The notes: a model not told the origin generated them from the letters alone. Positions 8,501 through 17,388 are shown, counted from the first letter of the stretch. The stretch: 64,000 nt of DNA from Zhouia amylolytica (GCF_900116365.1 NZ_FPAG01000002.1:62001-126000); one strand, 5' to 3'. Numbers and translations: made by a program.

Positions 8501-9583
8501 ATGAGTGAGAAATTAATGTCTAAGAAGAAGCCTGCCTTTCCGATATCGGATAAGTTGCATGCGTATTTAAATGAATACAGCAGGAATACCCAAATTCCAA
8601 TTTTCTATGAAGACTTGTTGCGCTTTGCCGGATCTACAGTGCTTTATGATAAAAATGATGAAGATACTTTATGGATCAGGGTTTTTTATAATGAGTTTGA
8701 CAGGCAGGAGATTGATATGAGTTTAAAGCGGGTATACTCTAGTCTTCATTCTGATGGAAGTGACCGGATATTACAGTTTCTAAATGTGGATGCTATTGAT
8801 TTCTGTACATTTGGTAATTCTCAGCCTTTTAGGGTGAAAGTGAGAAACATCCTCAATGATAACTATACTTATTTCTATGTGAAAAAAGCAGATGCCTCCC
8901 GGATTTATGGATTGGAATTAGAGCATATGCTTTCTCCTTATAATTTAAACTTTTTGGTGTATAAGGATACTTTGATAGAAGAGCATATTTCAGGTATACC
9001 GGGGGATGTTTTTATAAAAGAAATGCTACCTGATTGCACCGAACCTGAAAAGGCTCAAATAGCTAAGGAGTTTGTGAAATTTAACGAACGTTGCATGATT
9101 CGTCTGCTGGGGGATATGCGATCTTATAATTATGTTATAGTTCCAACTCACGACTTTGATCACGTTGTATATCGAATACGGGCCATAGACTTTGATCAGC
9201 AATGTTTTGAAGGGAAATTTAAGGTTTACAGGCCTCAATTTTTCAAAGAAAACAGAGTCATGGTTGATATGGTTAGGAATAAGTTACAGCGGAGCTCTGT
9301 AGATCAATATAAGGTAGAGGAGCGATCGATAGTTGCTAAAAGACTTATTGGTTATCACGAGCGGATTGAGGAACTTTTAGATTGTGCAAAGAACGATACT
9401 ATATCTTATGAGGACCATGTAGAGCATTTAAAAATGGAACTGCTGGAATTTGTACAGGATGTAGAATTTAAAAAAGCTCAAAATATGGGGGAGGTATTAG
9501 AAGCTGCTCTTGATTTTGTTAAAAGGAATTATGAAGATGTTAGTATGAAACGTCTGTTGCATGGATCAAAAGGGATGAAATAA
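8501..9583 (+). CDS. uncharacterised protein with protein-kinase-like motifs
   Basis: A 360-residue cytoplasmic protein that I do not recognise as a named family. Several motifs fall in the order of a protein-kinase/APH/HipA fold: YFYVKKADASRIYGLELEH at about 124-142 resembles the beta3 lysine and the alphaC glutamate; FLVYKDTLIEEHISGIPG (151-168) resembles beta4-beta5 and the hinge; LLGDMRSYNYV (202-212) gives a catalytic Asp205 with Asn210 exactly five residues later, as in HxDxxxxN; and AIDFD gives a metal-binding Asp230. The glycine-rich loop is not obvious. The C-terminal 100 residues are helical and charged. It is stand-alone with its own promoter and terminator. The kinase assignment is inference. 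Confidence 0.7.
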   Translation: MSEKLMSKKKPAFPISDKLHAYLNEYSRNTQIPIFYEDLLRFAGSTVLYDKNDEDTLWIRVFYNEFDRQEIDMSLKRVYSSLHSDGSDRILQFLNVDAIDFCTFGNSQPFRVKVRNILNDNYTYFYVKKADASRIYGLELEHMLSPYNLNFLVYKDTLIEEHISGIPGDVFIKEMLPDCTEPEKAQIAKEFVKFNERCMIRLLGDMRSYNYVIVPTHDFDHVVYRIRAIDFDQQCFEGKFKVYRPQFFKENRVMVDMVRNKLQRSSVDQYKVEERSIVAKRLIGYHERIEELLDCAKNDTISYEDHVEHLKMELLEFVQDVEFKKAQNMGEVLEAALDFVKRNYEDVSMKRLLHGSKGMK

Positions 9584-9584
9584 A

Positions 9585-9609
9585 AAAACTCCTCTGATGA
9601 GGAGTTTTT
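9585..9609. terminator. bidirectional terminator
   Basis: A 10-bp stem (AAAACTCCTC at 9585-9594 against 9599-9608), loop TGAT, with A and T runs, between the convergent kinase-like and NA37 genes. Confidence 0.85.
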
Positions 9610-9630
9610 CTTCTTAATTTATTGTTGTAT

Positions 9631-10689
9631 TTAACTTTTTTGTTCTTTGTTGAAGTAAACAAGGTAGTAATACATTTGCTTTTCTTCATCCCAGCCTTTT
9701 TCTACAAATTTTTCCGCAGACTCCGGATTGATAAAATCCATTTTAATCTGAATATTTGTGTCTAGCTGAATTAGGTTTTTTACTTTTTTACGTGCATCAG
9801 AAACTGCTTTGTTGGCAATTGGGAAATTGGCAACGTCTTCTATACTATATTTAGGACCTTTTTCTACCTTGTAATGTTTGAATTCCGGAATTAGGTCCGG
9901 ATTATCAATTACCTCATTAAGGAAATTTGTTTCTTCGAAATCGTCGTTTTTGGCAAAATAATTCATTGATCGATTCATGAACATCACCTCTTCCTTTTTG
10001 TCTTCAGCTGGTAATACTACATCTTTGGCAAAATCCTGGCAGAACTTCAGGTATTTTTTAGTGAAGAAGTTTTCATCTGCTAACACATCGACACCCAAAA
10101 AGTTCTCAAGCCAGTATTTGGTGTCGTATTTATTACTGTCGACAGACAACACCTTATAGCCTTCCTCTTTTTTTACATTGAATATTAAGCAACCTTTATC
10201 TAATTTATTGATATTAATTCCCTGTTTGATCAGGATATCTAAATTACTGCCTTTCTCTTCAAATTGCAGGAAATCGTGTTTTAGTTCGGATTTAAAAACT
10301 CCTATAGCATCTACCTTTTCATTATCAAGCATTACATTCGACAAGTATGCTACATACAGCTCACCACTTTTAATGTGTGGGTGGCTACTTTGATCGAACA
10401 GGTGAGAGGCTATGCTCTTGGAATGTTCATGTATGGAGGACGGGTTGGAAAATGCTTCAGAGACAATTTTATAGAGTTCATTAAACTCGACATCAACTTC
10501 ATTGTGAAAGCGATAGTAGTTTTCTTCTTTTTCTCTAAATGGTTTGAAAAAGTATTCTTTTAGAATGGCGGTAATCTCATCATTCAATTTATATGGTTCT
10601 TCAGAGAGAAAGACTCCTTCATTCTTACTTTTGTTACCTACTCGATGAATCGAAAGGCTGTCTAATTGCGTTGGATATAAGTTAATCAT
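9631..10689 (-). CDS. 37-kDa nucleoid-associated protein (NA37/YejK family)
   Basis: A 352-residue protein matching the NA37 (PF04245) family, to which E. coli YejK/NdpA belongs; those proteins co-purify with the nucleoid but their biochemical role is unclear. Supporting features are the opening LDSLSIHRVGNKSKNEGVFLSEEP, the central GELYVAYLSNVMLDNEKVDAIGVFKSE, where family members have a conserved strand-helix core, and the C-terminal DARKKVKNLIQLDTNIQIKMDF. No catalytic residues are known. It starts 3 bp after the stop of the upstream pRiA4b ORF-3-like gene, so the two are one operon; that pairing is the only functional hint. Confidence 0.78.
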   Translation of the reverse strand: MINLYPTQLDSLSIHRVGNKSKNEGVFLSEEPYKLNDEITAILKEYFFKPFREKEENYYRFHNEVDVEFNELYKIVSEAFSNPSSIHEHSKSIASHLFDQSSHPHIKSGELYVAYLSNVMLDNEKVDAIGVFKSELKHDFLQFEEKGSNLDILIKQGININKLDKGCLIFNVKKEEGYKVLSVDSNKYDTKYWLENFLGVDVLADENFFTKKYLKFCQDFAKDVVLPAEDKKEEVMFMNRSMNYFAKNDDFEETNFLNEVIDNPDLIPEFKHYKVEKGPKYSIEDVANFPIANKAVSDARKKVKNLIQLDTNIQIKMDFINPESAEKFVEKGWDEEKQMYYYLVYFNKEQKS

Positions 10690-10692
10690 ATA

Positions 10693-11196
10693 TTAATTCC
10701 AGTTTTCGTCAAAATCAAAATCGTCGTAATCGTCTAAGTCAAATCCCTCTTCGAGATCATTTTTTAAGGTTTCTCCTTCAAATTCTTTTTCAGGTGGAGC
10801 GTCGGGTAGCTGTCCGTGAGCAAAAAGTAAATTAGGATATATTCTACCTTCTTCTTTCTCGGCTATTTCAGCTAATTCAACAAAGAATGTCCACATGGTT
10901 AAAAAATCATAAATGTAGATAAGCTTTGTGTTATTCTCATCCAGAATGCTATCTAAAGATGTTTCATTCATTAGTCTTACATCAGATCCTCCTTCACTCA
11001 TGTCGAATAAAGAGATCTCCTCTCCCTGGTTCCACTCTTCATCACTTAGATAGAATGAAGCCATTTCGCTTCCTTCAAAACCAAAAGCCTGAATAATAGC
11101 ATTGTGCAATTCCTCCACAGTGTTTTCAGCTTCTATTTCAATATCTCTAAAGATATCTTCCTCTGCATCTAATATAACTCTAAACTTATAAATCAT
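10693..11196 (-). CDS. plasmid pRiA4b ORF-3-like family protein
   Basis: A 167-residue acidic protein. The N-terminal part MIYKFRVILDAEEDIFRDIEIEAENT, then LHNAIIQAFGFEGSEMASFYLSD, is the pattern of the pRiA4b ORF-3-like / TnpR-passenger family (PF07929), a small alpha-beta domain of unknown function widespread in Bacteroidota. The tail (LEEGFDLDDYDDFDFDENW) is very acidic. The ATG at 11196 is preferred to an in-frame codon at 11223 because the promoter box lies at 11221-11228 and family members begin MIYKFRV. It is upstream of, and probably cotranscribed with, the NA37 gene. Despite the family name there is no sign of a mobile element. Confidence 0.82.
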   Translation of the reverse strand: MIYKFRVILDAEEDIFRDIEIEAENTVEELHNAIIQAFGFEGSEMASFYLSDEEWNQGEEISLFDMSEGGSDVRLMNETSLDSILDENNTKLIYIYDFLTMWTFFVELAEIAEKEEGRIYPNLLFAHGQLPDAPPEKEFEGETLKNDLEEGFDLDDYDDFDFDENWN

Positions 11197-11220
11197 TTCG
11201 AAAATTTTTAAAAAAGGGTT

Positions 11221-11228
11221 CAAAAGTA
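11221..11228 (-). promoter_or_regulatory. promoter -7 box for the pRiA4b ORF-3-like/NA37 operon
   Basis: Minus-strand TACTTTTG; predicted start of transcription near 11214, 18 nt before the chosen ATG. It rules out the longer start at 11223. Confidence 0.65.
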
Positions 11229-11336
11229 CAATTATTTACCTGATTAACGAGATTTAATTGCTTTGATACTTGACGCTTTTATTAGCGTCTATTTTGGTTT
11301 TTAATTCGTAGCCAAATGATAGGGCCCTTGCGTATT

Positions 11337-12359
11337 TTATCTAAAACGGTGTAATGTAAAAGTCATTGCGCTTAACAGGAAAAATGCACCAACCTGATGT
11401 ACAACGCCCAGCCACACCGGAACTGCAAGAATTAAGGTAAATACTCCAAGGACAAACTGAAGAATCACTATGCCAAGGAGGGCAATAATACTATTTTTCT
11501 GGGGTGTTGTAAGTTTCATTTTACGAGCCTTATAGGCAATCAGGCCTATGATAAAAACCACAATATACGCCAAATAGCGATGGACAAACTGAACTCCACT
11601 TCTTCCTTCTGTTAGATTTTTCCATAGTGTTTCTCTTTCAATGAATACAGTGTCGTGTATTAGTTTACCTTCTGACATCAATGGCCAATGATTGTGAACC
11701 CATCCGGCATCTAATCCAGCAACAAATGCTCCCCATATTATCTGGATTAGTAAAACAACGGTACCTAAAATTATTAAATTTCTAAATGGTTTATTGACCG
11801 GATTACGATTTGGGTATATAATATCCAAGGCTACCCAAAATGTTGCAGCGAAGGTGATGAACGCAGCTATCAGGTGAATGGCCAAGCGATAATGACTTAC
11901 GTCAGGTCTGTCAATTAATCCACTCTTCACCATATACCAACCTAGAAAACCCTGGAACCCACCCAGGAACATTAAAAATAATGATTTGTAGGTAGTTTTT
12001 CTTGTTAGTTGTTTGGTGAGTAGAAAGTATATAAAAGGGATGAAAAATACCAGTCCGATGATTCTGCCTATTAAGCGATGCAACCATTCCCAGAAATAAA
12101 TGTCTTTAAAGTCTTCAAGAGTGAAGTGATAATTGAGTTTTTGGTATTCGGGGAATTGCTTATAGATTTCAAAAGCGTCATGCCATTCCTGTTCATTCAT
12201 TGGAGGTAGCATATCGGTAACCAGCTTGTATTCAGACATGGATAAACCTGAATGTGTAAGCCTGGTTATTCCGCCCACGATAACCATGATAAAAATTAAA
12301 AAACAACCGAGTAAAAGCCAGTAAATGACTTTTTTAGAATCTTTTTTCACACGTTTCAA
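11337..12359 (-). CDS. ctaA: heme A synthase (COX15/CtaA)
   Basis: Integral membrane monooxygenase-like enzyme that oxidises the C8 methyl of heme O to the formyl of heme A for aa3-type cytochrome oxidases. 340 residues with eight predicted transmembrane helices. The four heme-ligand histidine regions are visible: GGITRLTHSGLSM and EWLHRLIGR in the first half, HLIAAFITF and FVHRYLAY / VVHQVGAFFLL in the second. The long extramembrane loop after the first helix (about 40-85) is typical of the COX15 type found in Bacteroidota and proteobacteria. It is monocistronic here; cytochrome oxidase genes are not in the window. No clear promoter box was seen. Confidence 0.95.
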   Translation of the reverse strand: MKRVKKDSKKVIYWLLLGCFLIFIMVIVGGITRLTHSGLSMSEYKLVTDMLPPMNEQEWHDAFEIYKQFPEYQKLNYHFTLEDFKDIYFWEWLHRLIGRIIGLVFFIPFIYFLLTKQLTRKTTYKSLFLMFLGGFQGFLGWYMVKSGLIDRPDVSHYRLAIHLIAAFITFAATFWVALDIIYPNRNPVNKPFRNLIILGTVVLLIQIIWGAFVAGLDAGWVHNHWPLMSEGKLIHDTVFIERETLWKNLTEGRSGVQFVHRYLAYIVVFIIGLIAYKARKMKLTTPQKNSIIALLGIVILQFVLGVFTLILAVPVWLGVVHQVGAFFLLSAMTFTLHRFR

Positions 12360-12542
12360 TTTTAGTATTTATTTTGTCATGAGTTAATTATAAAATTAAG
12401 AACGTGTGCAATTACTCCGATGCACTGCGTTCTCTCATTAAGAAGGTTAAACATCTCTTATTATGAAGGAATGTTTAAATTTCTTAATGTTCGTTTCATA
12501 TGCGTTTTTTTTATTGGTATGGTCGGTTGGTTTATTATTTGA

Positions 12543-13970
12543 TTAGTTATTGATTTTTAATCCTAATTGTTCTCCTTTTTTAATCATAAACTTGTGTGCC
12601 GCATTATATTCATTTGGAATTTCTCCTTCAAGAATCGCCTCTTTAATCGCTTCTTTAATTATGCCAATTTCTCTTGAAGGTTTTAGGTTAAAAGTATCCA
12701 TAATTTCCTGTCCATCTATAGGTGGTTGAAAGTTCCTGATGTGATCACGTTCCTCAACTTCAGTTATTTTATTTCTTACAATCTGAAAGTTGTTATGATA
12801 TTTTTTAAATTTTTTAGGATTTTTGGTTGTGATATCTGCTTCACAAAGTGTCATTAAGTCTTCTATATGGTCGCCTGCATCAAAGATAAGTCTTCTTACA
12901 GCAGAATCGGTCGCTATATCCTGAGCCAAGACTATTGGTCTCGAACTTAACAGTACCATTTTTTGAACAAACTTCATTTTATCATTTAATGGCATTCGTA
13001 AACGTTTAAAGAGTTTAAATACCATTTTAGAACCAATAAATTCATGTCCATGAAATGTCCAACCTATTTTTTTGTCGAATTTTTTAGTTGGAGCTTTACC
13101 GATGTCATGTAATAGCGCAGCCCATCTGAGCCATAGGTTATCAGTATTTTCACTGATATTATCTACTACTTCCAGGGTATGCCAAAAATTGTCTTTATGA
13201 CGTTGTCCTTCAATTTCTTCAATGCCCTGAAGGTTAGTGAGTTCGGGTAGAATATATTTTAGTAGTTCTGTTTTTAATAGCAACTTGAATCCAAGAGAAG
13301 GTTGAGGCGACAATAGTATTTTATTAAGTTCATCAACTATTCTTTCTTTCGAAATAATTTTTATTCGTTCTTTATTTCGCTTAATAGCCTCGAGGGATTC
13401 GTCTTCAATTATAAAACTTAATTGTGTAGCAAATCTTATAGCGCGCATCATTCGAAGCGGATCATCAGAGTAAGTAATGTCCGGATCCAGCGGAGTTTTG
13501 ATAATTCCGTTTTCCAAGTCTTGTACCCCATTGAAAGGGTCAAGTAACTGACCGAAATTTTCTTTTGATAATGATAGGGCCAAGGCGTTGATAGTAAAAT
13601 CACGACGATTTTGATCATCTTCCAAGCTACCATCTTCAACAACTGGTTTTCTGCTGTCTTCGTTGTAGCTCTCTTTCCTTGCTCCAACAAACTCAATTTC
13701 GAGATCATCAGTTTTGATCATTGCGGTGCCAAAATTCCTGAATACCGAGACCTTAGGGTTTTTAGGGAGTTTTTTGGCTACGGCTTTTGCTAATTCAATA
13801 CCACTACCTATGGCAACAATATCAATGTCTTTAGGGGTGCCTCTTTCCAATAAATAATCACGAACAAAACCACCAATGACGTAGCTCTTAAGGTTTAATT
13901 CTTCGGATGTTTGAGAAATAAGCTCAAATATAGGGTGCTCAATTGCCTTTTTATGATTCTCTGTTGCCAC
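12543..13970 (-). CDS. cca: CCA tRNA nucleotidyltransferase / poly(A) polymerase family with HD domain
   Basis: Class II nucleotidyltransferase that adds or repairs the 3' CCA of tRNAs. 475 residues. The head domain has GGFVRDYLLERG (about 33-44) and DIDIVAIGSG, whose aspartates coordinate Mg2+, then RRDFTINALA, the RNA-binding DPLRMMRAIRFATQL, and an HD phosphohydrolase motif in the second half (HTLEVVDNI and LLHDIGKAPTKK). The HD domain suggests extra 2',3'-cyclic phosphodiesterase or phosphatase activity as in E. coli. It is the last gene of the TupA-tsaC-cca operon, with a 56-bp gap from tsaC. Pairing two tRNA-maturation enzymes in one operon is coherent. Confidence 0.93.
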   Translation of the reverse strand: MATENHKKAIEHPIFELISQTSEELNLKSYVIGGFVRDYLLERGTPKDIDIVAIGSGIELAKAVAKKLPKNPKVSVFRNFGTAMIKTDDLEIEFVGARKESYNEDSRKPVVEDGSLEDDQNRRDFTINALALSLSKENFGQLLDPFNGVQDLENGIIKTPLDPDITYSDDPLRMMRAIRFATQLSFIIEDESLEAIKRNKERIKIISKERIVDELNKILLSPQPSLGFKLLLKTELLKYILPELTNLQGIEEIEGQRHKDNFWHTLEVVDNISENTDNLWLRWAALLHDIGKAPTKKFDKKIGWTFHGHEFIGSKMVFKLFKRLRMPLNDKMKFVQKMVLLSSRPIVLAQDIATDSAVRRLIFDAGDHIEDLMTLCEADITTKNPKKFKKYHNNFQIVRNKITEVEERDHIRNFQPPIDGQEIMDTFNLKPSREIGIIKEAIKEAILEGEIPNEYNAAHKFMIKKGEQLGLKINN

Positions 13971-14026
13971 TAAGTAATTTTTTTCAGGAATATATCTTTA
14001 AAGAGGATTTTAAAAATCCAACTTTA

Positions 14027-14590
14027 TTATTTACGGATAATTTTAAACACCCCATCATTTCCAATTTTGATAATGGTGGAGGGTTTGTTACATTTTTTAT
14101 CGCGGTGCAAATTTACTACATAGTCAACACCTTTTAAAATTTCCTGATTTATTTCTGAAAAGGATTGTGGAGTAGGGTATCCACTAATGTTAGCGGAAGT
14201 AGAAACTAATGGACGTTTAAACTGTCTGACCATTCTTTGGCAAAACTCATCCGAAGCGACCCGTATCGCAAGTGTATTGTCAGAAGCTACCAAATTACCA
14301 GCAACATTAATGGGGTTGTCATAGATGATTGTAGTGGGTTTGTCAGAGGCATCTAACAGTTGATAAGCCACTTCCGGAACTTCGTAAATATATTTTGCCA
14401 ACATTCTGGTATCTGAAACCAAACAAATGAGTGCTTTAGAGTCTTCCCGCTGTTTCAGGTCGTATACTTTTTTAACAGCTTCCGGATTCGTAGCATCACA
14501 GCCTATACCCCAAACGGTATCAGTGGGATATAGTATGAGTCCACCTTTATTTAAAACTTCCAGTGATTTTTCAATTTCAGATTGAAGCAT
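14027..14590 (-). CDS. tsaC: L-threonylcarbamoyladenylate synthase (YrdC/TsaC domain)
   Basis: Makes threonylcarbamoyl-AMP from threonine, bicarbonate and ATP, the first step of the universal t6A37 tRNA modification. 187 residues, i.e. YrdC domain only, without the Sua5 C-terminal domain. Characteristic blocks are GGLILYPTDTVWGIGCDA (about 16-33), KALICLVSD, IRVASDEFCQRMV and LVSTSANISGYPTP. It lies 11 bp downstream of the TupA-like gene and upstream of the CCA enzyme on the same strand, so it is probably cotranscribed. tsaD, tsaB and tsaE are elsewhere. Confidence 0.94.
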   Translation of the reverse strand: MLQSEIEKSLEVLNKGGLILYPTDTVWGIGCDATNPEAVKKVYDLKQREDSKALICLVSDTRMLAKYIYEVPEVAYQLLDASDKPTTIIYDNPINVAGNLVASDNTLAIRVASDEFCQRMVRQFKRPLVSTSANISGYPTPQSFSEINQEILKGVDYVVNLHRDKKCNKPSTIIKIGNDGVFKIIRK

Positions 14591-14601
14591 AGAAAACTTT
14601 T

Positions 14602-15534
14602 TTAAATCGAATATTGTATTTCTTTTTGGTTTTTCACTTTTTTAATACAAGTTTGTCCGCCGATCAATTCTGGTAACTCTATCCAGTCTCCAATTTTTTT
14701 ATTGTAGGAATCAGGGCTGAATTCAATCCTTCCATCTCCGGGGTAAAAAGTCATTTCTCCAAAAATAATCTTTTCTTCCAGCGCATACATGTCGATTCGA
14801 ACAAAAGGAAAGTTTTTTCCTAATTTTTCAGCCAGTTGAATCATTTTTGCCAGCGCTTTTGGTTTTTCAATTGATTTGTCGAGAGGCGTGCAATGTGTGC
14901 CTTTTGTGAATGGTTGTTTGTTCCATTCAACGTCATAAAAGGCCCTAGTGAAATTATTGTATCGATCCAGGTCAACTTGTATCAATTTAACTTTTCCATT
15001 AAAGCAATATAATTTATAATCATTTAATGAATCATTATTCAATTCACACAGGTATTTTTCACAAATGATTCTTGGCTTAATGTCTTTATAAGCCCATTCC
15101 TGACCGCTTTTATAGTAGTAATTCTGATTGAGCCATTTATGGATTTTAAGTTTAGCTTTAGGTATATTTAGCCTCTTTTTGTCTTTAACGATAAGGTTGT
15201 AATTACATCCGTGTACACCTTTAAGAACAAATTGATCAGGGAGGGCATTGAAGTCTATTTCGCTAACTTTGTTATAGACACCCAGACAATCGTTAAGATA
15301 TTCTTTTCCGATGGTTTTTTCAACATAGTCCCGTACCGCATACTTATCTACCAATTTATTAAGTATGGGGGGTCTGTAGTAAGTTTTAATCCATTGGATT
15401 TTTTCATTAAATTCTTTAGGGTTTGCTAAATCGAGTCTTTTACCCGTGTAATATTCATAATGAATTTTAGCGTACGTATCCGCTGGAAGAAACTTTAATT
15501 TTTTTGCAGCACCAAGCATTATTCTTTTGAACAT
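14602..15534 (-). CDS. TupA-like ATP-grasp protein
   Basis: A 310-residue cytoplasmic protein of the TupA-like ATP-grasp family (PF14305), named after the gene for teichuronopeptide synthesis in alkaliphilic Bacillus; members are typically in exopolysaccharide clusters and are thought to ligate amino acids to glycans. Visible motifs are LADKYAVR-type (KLVDKYAVRDYV), PDQFVLKGVHGCN, KPRIICEKYL, DYKLYCFNGKVKLIQVD and FGEMTFYPGDGRIEFSP, the last supplying the metal-binding acid residues. It diverges from a GT2 glycosyltransferase gene, consistent with surface polysaccharide work, yet is cotranscribed with tsaC and cca. Confidence 0.88.
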   Translation of the reverse strand: MFKRIMLGAAKKLKFLPADTYAKIHYEYYTGKRLDLANPKEFNEKIQWIKTYYRPPILNKLVDKYAVRDYVEKTIGKEYLNDCLGVYNKVSEIDFNALPDQFVLKGVHGCNYNLIVKDKKRLNIPKAKLKIHKWLNQNYYYKSGQEWAYKDIKPRIICEKYLCELNNDSLNDYKLYCFNGKVKLIQVDLDRYNNFTRAFYDVEWNKQPFTKGTHCTPLDKSIEKPKALAKMIQLAEKLGKNFPFVRIDMYALEEKIIFGEMTFYPGDGRIEFSPDSYNKKIGDWIELPELIGGQTCIKKVKNQKEIQYSI

Positions 15535-15565
15535 GAGATAAGGGGGGATTTTTATTTCATTCGTG

Positions 15566-15573
15566 CAAAGATA
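15566..15573 (-). promoter_or_regulatory. promoter -7 box for the TupA-tsaC-cca operon
   Basis: Minus-strand TATCTTTG, 32 bp before the ATG at 15534; divergent from the GT2 promoter 16 bp away. Confidence 0.6.
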
Positions 15574-15589
15574 TATAAATTATCATTTA

Positions 15590-15597
15590 TACTTTTG
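15590..15597 (+). promoter_or_regulatory. promoter -7 box for the GT2 gene
   Basis: TACTTTTG, 21 bp before the ATG at 15619. Its -33 region overlaps the divergent promoter on the other strand, so the two genes may be co-regulated. Confidence 0.6.
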
Positions 15598-15618
15598 TAT
15601 ACCAAAATATTAAGGTAG

Positions 15619-16446
15619 ATGAATGAAATAAGCATTTCCGTTATCATAAGTACTTATAACGCTGAGGCATGGCTTGAAAAGGTCTTGTGGGGATATCAAA
15701 CGCAGACTCTTGAAAATTTTGAAGTGGTAATTGCCGACGATGGATCGGGCCCAAAAACGAGGGAATTATTGGAAAAGATGCAGAAAGAGGTAAAGTATCC
15801 AATAGTTCATGTTTGGCAGGAAGACGACGGTTTTCAAAAATCCAGAATATTAAATAAAGCAATTGTAGCAAGTCGAGGGAATTATATTTTAATGAGTGAT
15901 GGTGACTGTATTCCCAGAGCAGATTTTTTAGAGGTTCACGATCGCTATAAGGAAGAAGGGTATTTTTTATCTGGAGGGTATTATAAGTTGCCAATGGATA
16001 TTTCCAAAATGATTACCAAAGAGGATATACTTACGGGCAGGTGTTTCGATATGGAGTGGCTGAAAGAAAATGGTATTAAATCTACCTTTAAAAATAACAA
16101 GCTTACGGCCAGCGGGAATAAATCAAAATTCTTAAACTTTATAACCCCTACCAATGCCAGTTGGAACGGTCATAATTCATCGGGTTGGAAAAAAGATATT
16201 TTGGCGGTTAATGGTATGGATGAACGCATGCAGTATGGAGGACAAGACAGGGAGCTTGGAGAGCGTTTGTTTAACTACGGTATAAAGTCTAAACAAATAC
16301 GTTATAGTGCTGTCTGTGTACATCTCGATCATAAAAGAGGTTATAAGAATCAGGAGTCTATTGATAAGAACAATGCGATTCGTAAGCATACGAGAGACTC
16401 TAAACAACCCTGGACGCCATATGGAATTGAAAAAAGAGCTAAATAA
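15619..16446 (+). CDS. GT2 family glycosyltransferase
   Basis: Inverting glycosyltransferase of 275 residues with a GT-A fold. The opening SVIISTYNAEAWLEKVL, EVVIADDGSG, then the DxD-like metal-binding LMSDGDCIPR near residue 95, are diagnostic. The C-terminal part carries NGMDERMQYGGQDRELGERL, the galactosyltransferase-type C-terminal block (glyco_tranf_2_C) where G-x-D/E-D is catalytic. It has no membrane segment. This type usually adds sugars to LPS or other surface glycans; donor and acceptor are unknown. It is monocistronic with its own promoter and a strong terminator, and is divergent from the TupA-like gene. Confidence 0.92.
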   Translation: MNEISISVIISTYNAEAWLEKVLWGYQTQTLENFEVVIADDGSGPKTRELLEKMQKEVKYPIVHVWQEDDGFQKSRILNKAIVASRGNYILMSDGDCIPRADFLEVHDRYKEEGYFLSGGYYKLPMDISKMITKEDILTGRCFDMEWLKENGIKSTFKNNKLTASGNKSKFLNFITPTNASWNGHNSSGWKKDILAVNGMDERMQYGGQDRELGERLFNYGIKSKQIRYSAVCVHLDHKRGYKNQESIDKNNAIRKHTRDSKQPWTPYGIEKRAK

Positions 16447-16474
16447 AAAGAGCCTCCATCAGGAGGCTCTTTTT
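16446..16474. terminator. bidirectional terminator between GT2 and dapD
   Basis: A 12-bp perfect stem (AAAAGAGCCTCC at 16446-16457 against 16462-16473), loop ATCA, in the convergent gap. Confidence 0.9.
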
Positions 16475-16494
16475 ATTTATTCTAAAATCATTAA

Positions 16495-17310
16495 TTATAC
16501 AGCTACGTCGTATTCACGAAGTGCATTGTTTAACGATGTTTTCTTATCTGTACTAGGCTTTCTTTTGCCAATAATCAAAGCGCAAGGAACCTGATACTCT
16601 CCCGCGGCAAATTTCTTGGTATAACTACCAGGGATCACAACGGATCTTGCAGGCACTCTACCTTTCATTTCAATTGGTTCTTCACCGGTAACGTCAATAA
16701 TTTTTGTCGATGCAGTCAGAACCACGTTAGCTCCTAAAACAGCTTCTGATTCCACTCGAACACCTTCAACAACAATACATCTGGATCCGATAAAAGCATT
16801 ATCTTCAATTATAACCGGTGCTGCTTGTAAAGGTTCTAAAACACCTCCAATACCTACACCTCCACTAAGGTGTACATTTTTACCAATCTGAGCACAGCTT
16901 CCTACGGTAGCCCAAGTGTCTACCATCGTGCCTTCATCCACATAAGCTCCAATGTTTACATAACTTGGCATCATGATAACACCAGATGAGATGTAAGCAC
17001 CATGTCTTGCAACGGCATGAGGTACTACTCGTATTCCTTTTTCGGCATAATTTTTCTTTAAAGGGATTTTATCGTGAAACTCTAAAGGACCAGCTTCAAT
17101 AGTTTCCATTTTTTGTATAGGGAAGTATAAAACCACCGCTTTTTTCACCCATTCATTCACTTGCCAACCATCGTTTGTAGGCTCTGCAACACGCAGTTCT
17201 CCTTCATCTAAAAGCGAAACTACTTTTCTAATAGCAGAAGTCGTGGTTTCTTCTTTAAGTAAGTCTCTGTTATCCCAGGCTTTTTCTATGATATCTTGCA
17301 ATTCTTTCAT
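16495..17310 (-). CDS. dapD: 2,3,4,5-tetrahydropyridine-2,6-dicarboxylate N-succinyltransferase
   Basis: Transfers succinyl from succinyl-CoA to tetrahydrodipicolinate in the succinylase branch of lysine and meso-diaminopimelate synthesis, so it feeds peptidoglycan. 271 residues, the usual length. It shows the left-handed beta-helix hexapeptide repeats (GVIMMPSYVNIGAYVDEGT, AQIGKNVHLSGGVGIGG, IIEDNAFIGSRC) and the DapD-specific LRVAEP and YFPIQKM segments before them. It is monocistronic, with promoter box 17328-17335, and divergent from ruvX. Confidence 0.97.
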   Translation of the reverse strand: MKELQDIIEKAWDNRDLLKEETTTSAIRKVVSLLDEGELRVAEPTNDGWQVNEWVKKAVVLYFPIQKMETIEAGPLEFHDKIPLKKNYAEKGIRVVPHAVARHGAYISSGVIMMPSYVNIGAYVDEGTMVDTWATVGSCAQIGKNVHLSGGVGIGGVLEPLQAAPVIIEDNAFIGSRCIVVEGVRVESEAVLGANVVLTASTKIIDVTGEEPIEMKGRVPARSVVIPGSYTKKFAAGEYQVPCALIIGKRKPSTDKKTSLNNALREYDVAV

Positions 17311-17327
17311 TTAAAATAAATTTTCAA

Positions 17328-17335
17328 CAAAGATA
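17328..17335 (-). promoter_or_regulatory. promoter -7 box for dapD
   Basis: Minus-strand TATCTTTG, 18 bp before the dapD ATG at 17310. Confidence 0.6.
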
Positions 17336-17388
17336 ATTTCTTCTCGCCAAATAACCTTTCAAATTTACAGGTATAACATTTTATACCG

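Noticed and set aside
10693-11196. Mobile-element signature suggested by the pRiA4b ORF-3/TnpR-passenger family name
   Set aside because: The family is common in chromosomes; no terminal repeats, transposase or target-site duplication was seen around it.
16307-16594. Open frame crossing the GT2 3' end, the terminator and the dapD 3' end
   Set aside because: It runs through a perfect terminator hairpin and overlaps two certain genes.
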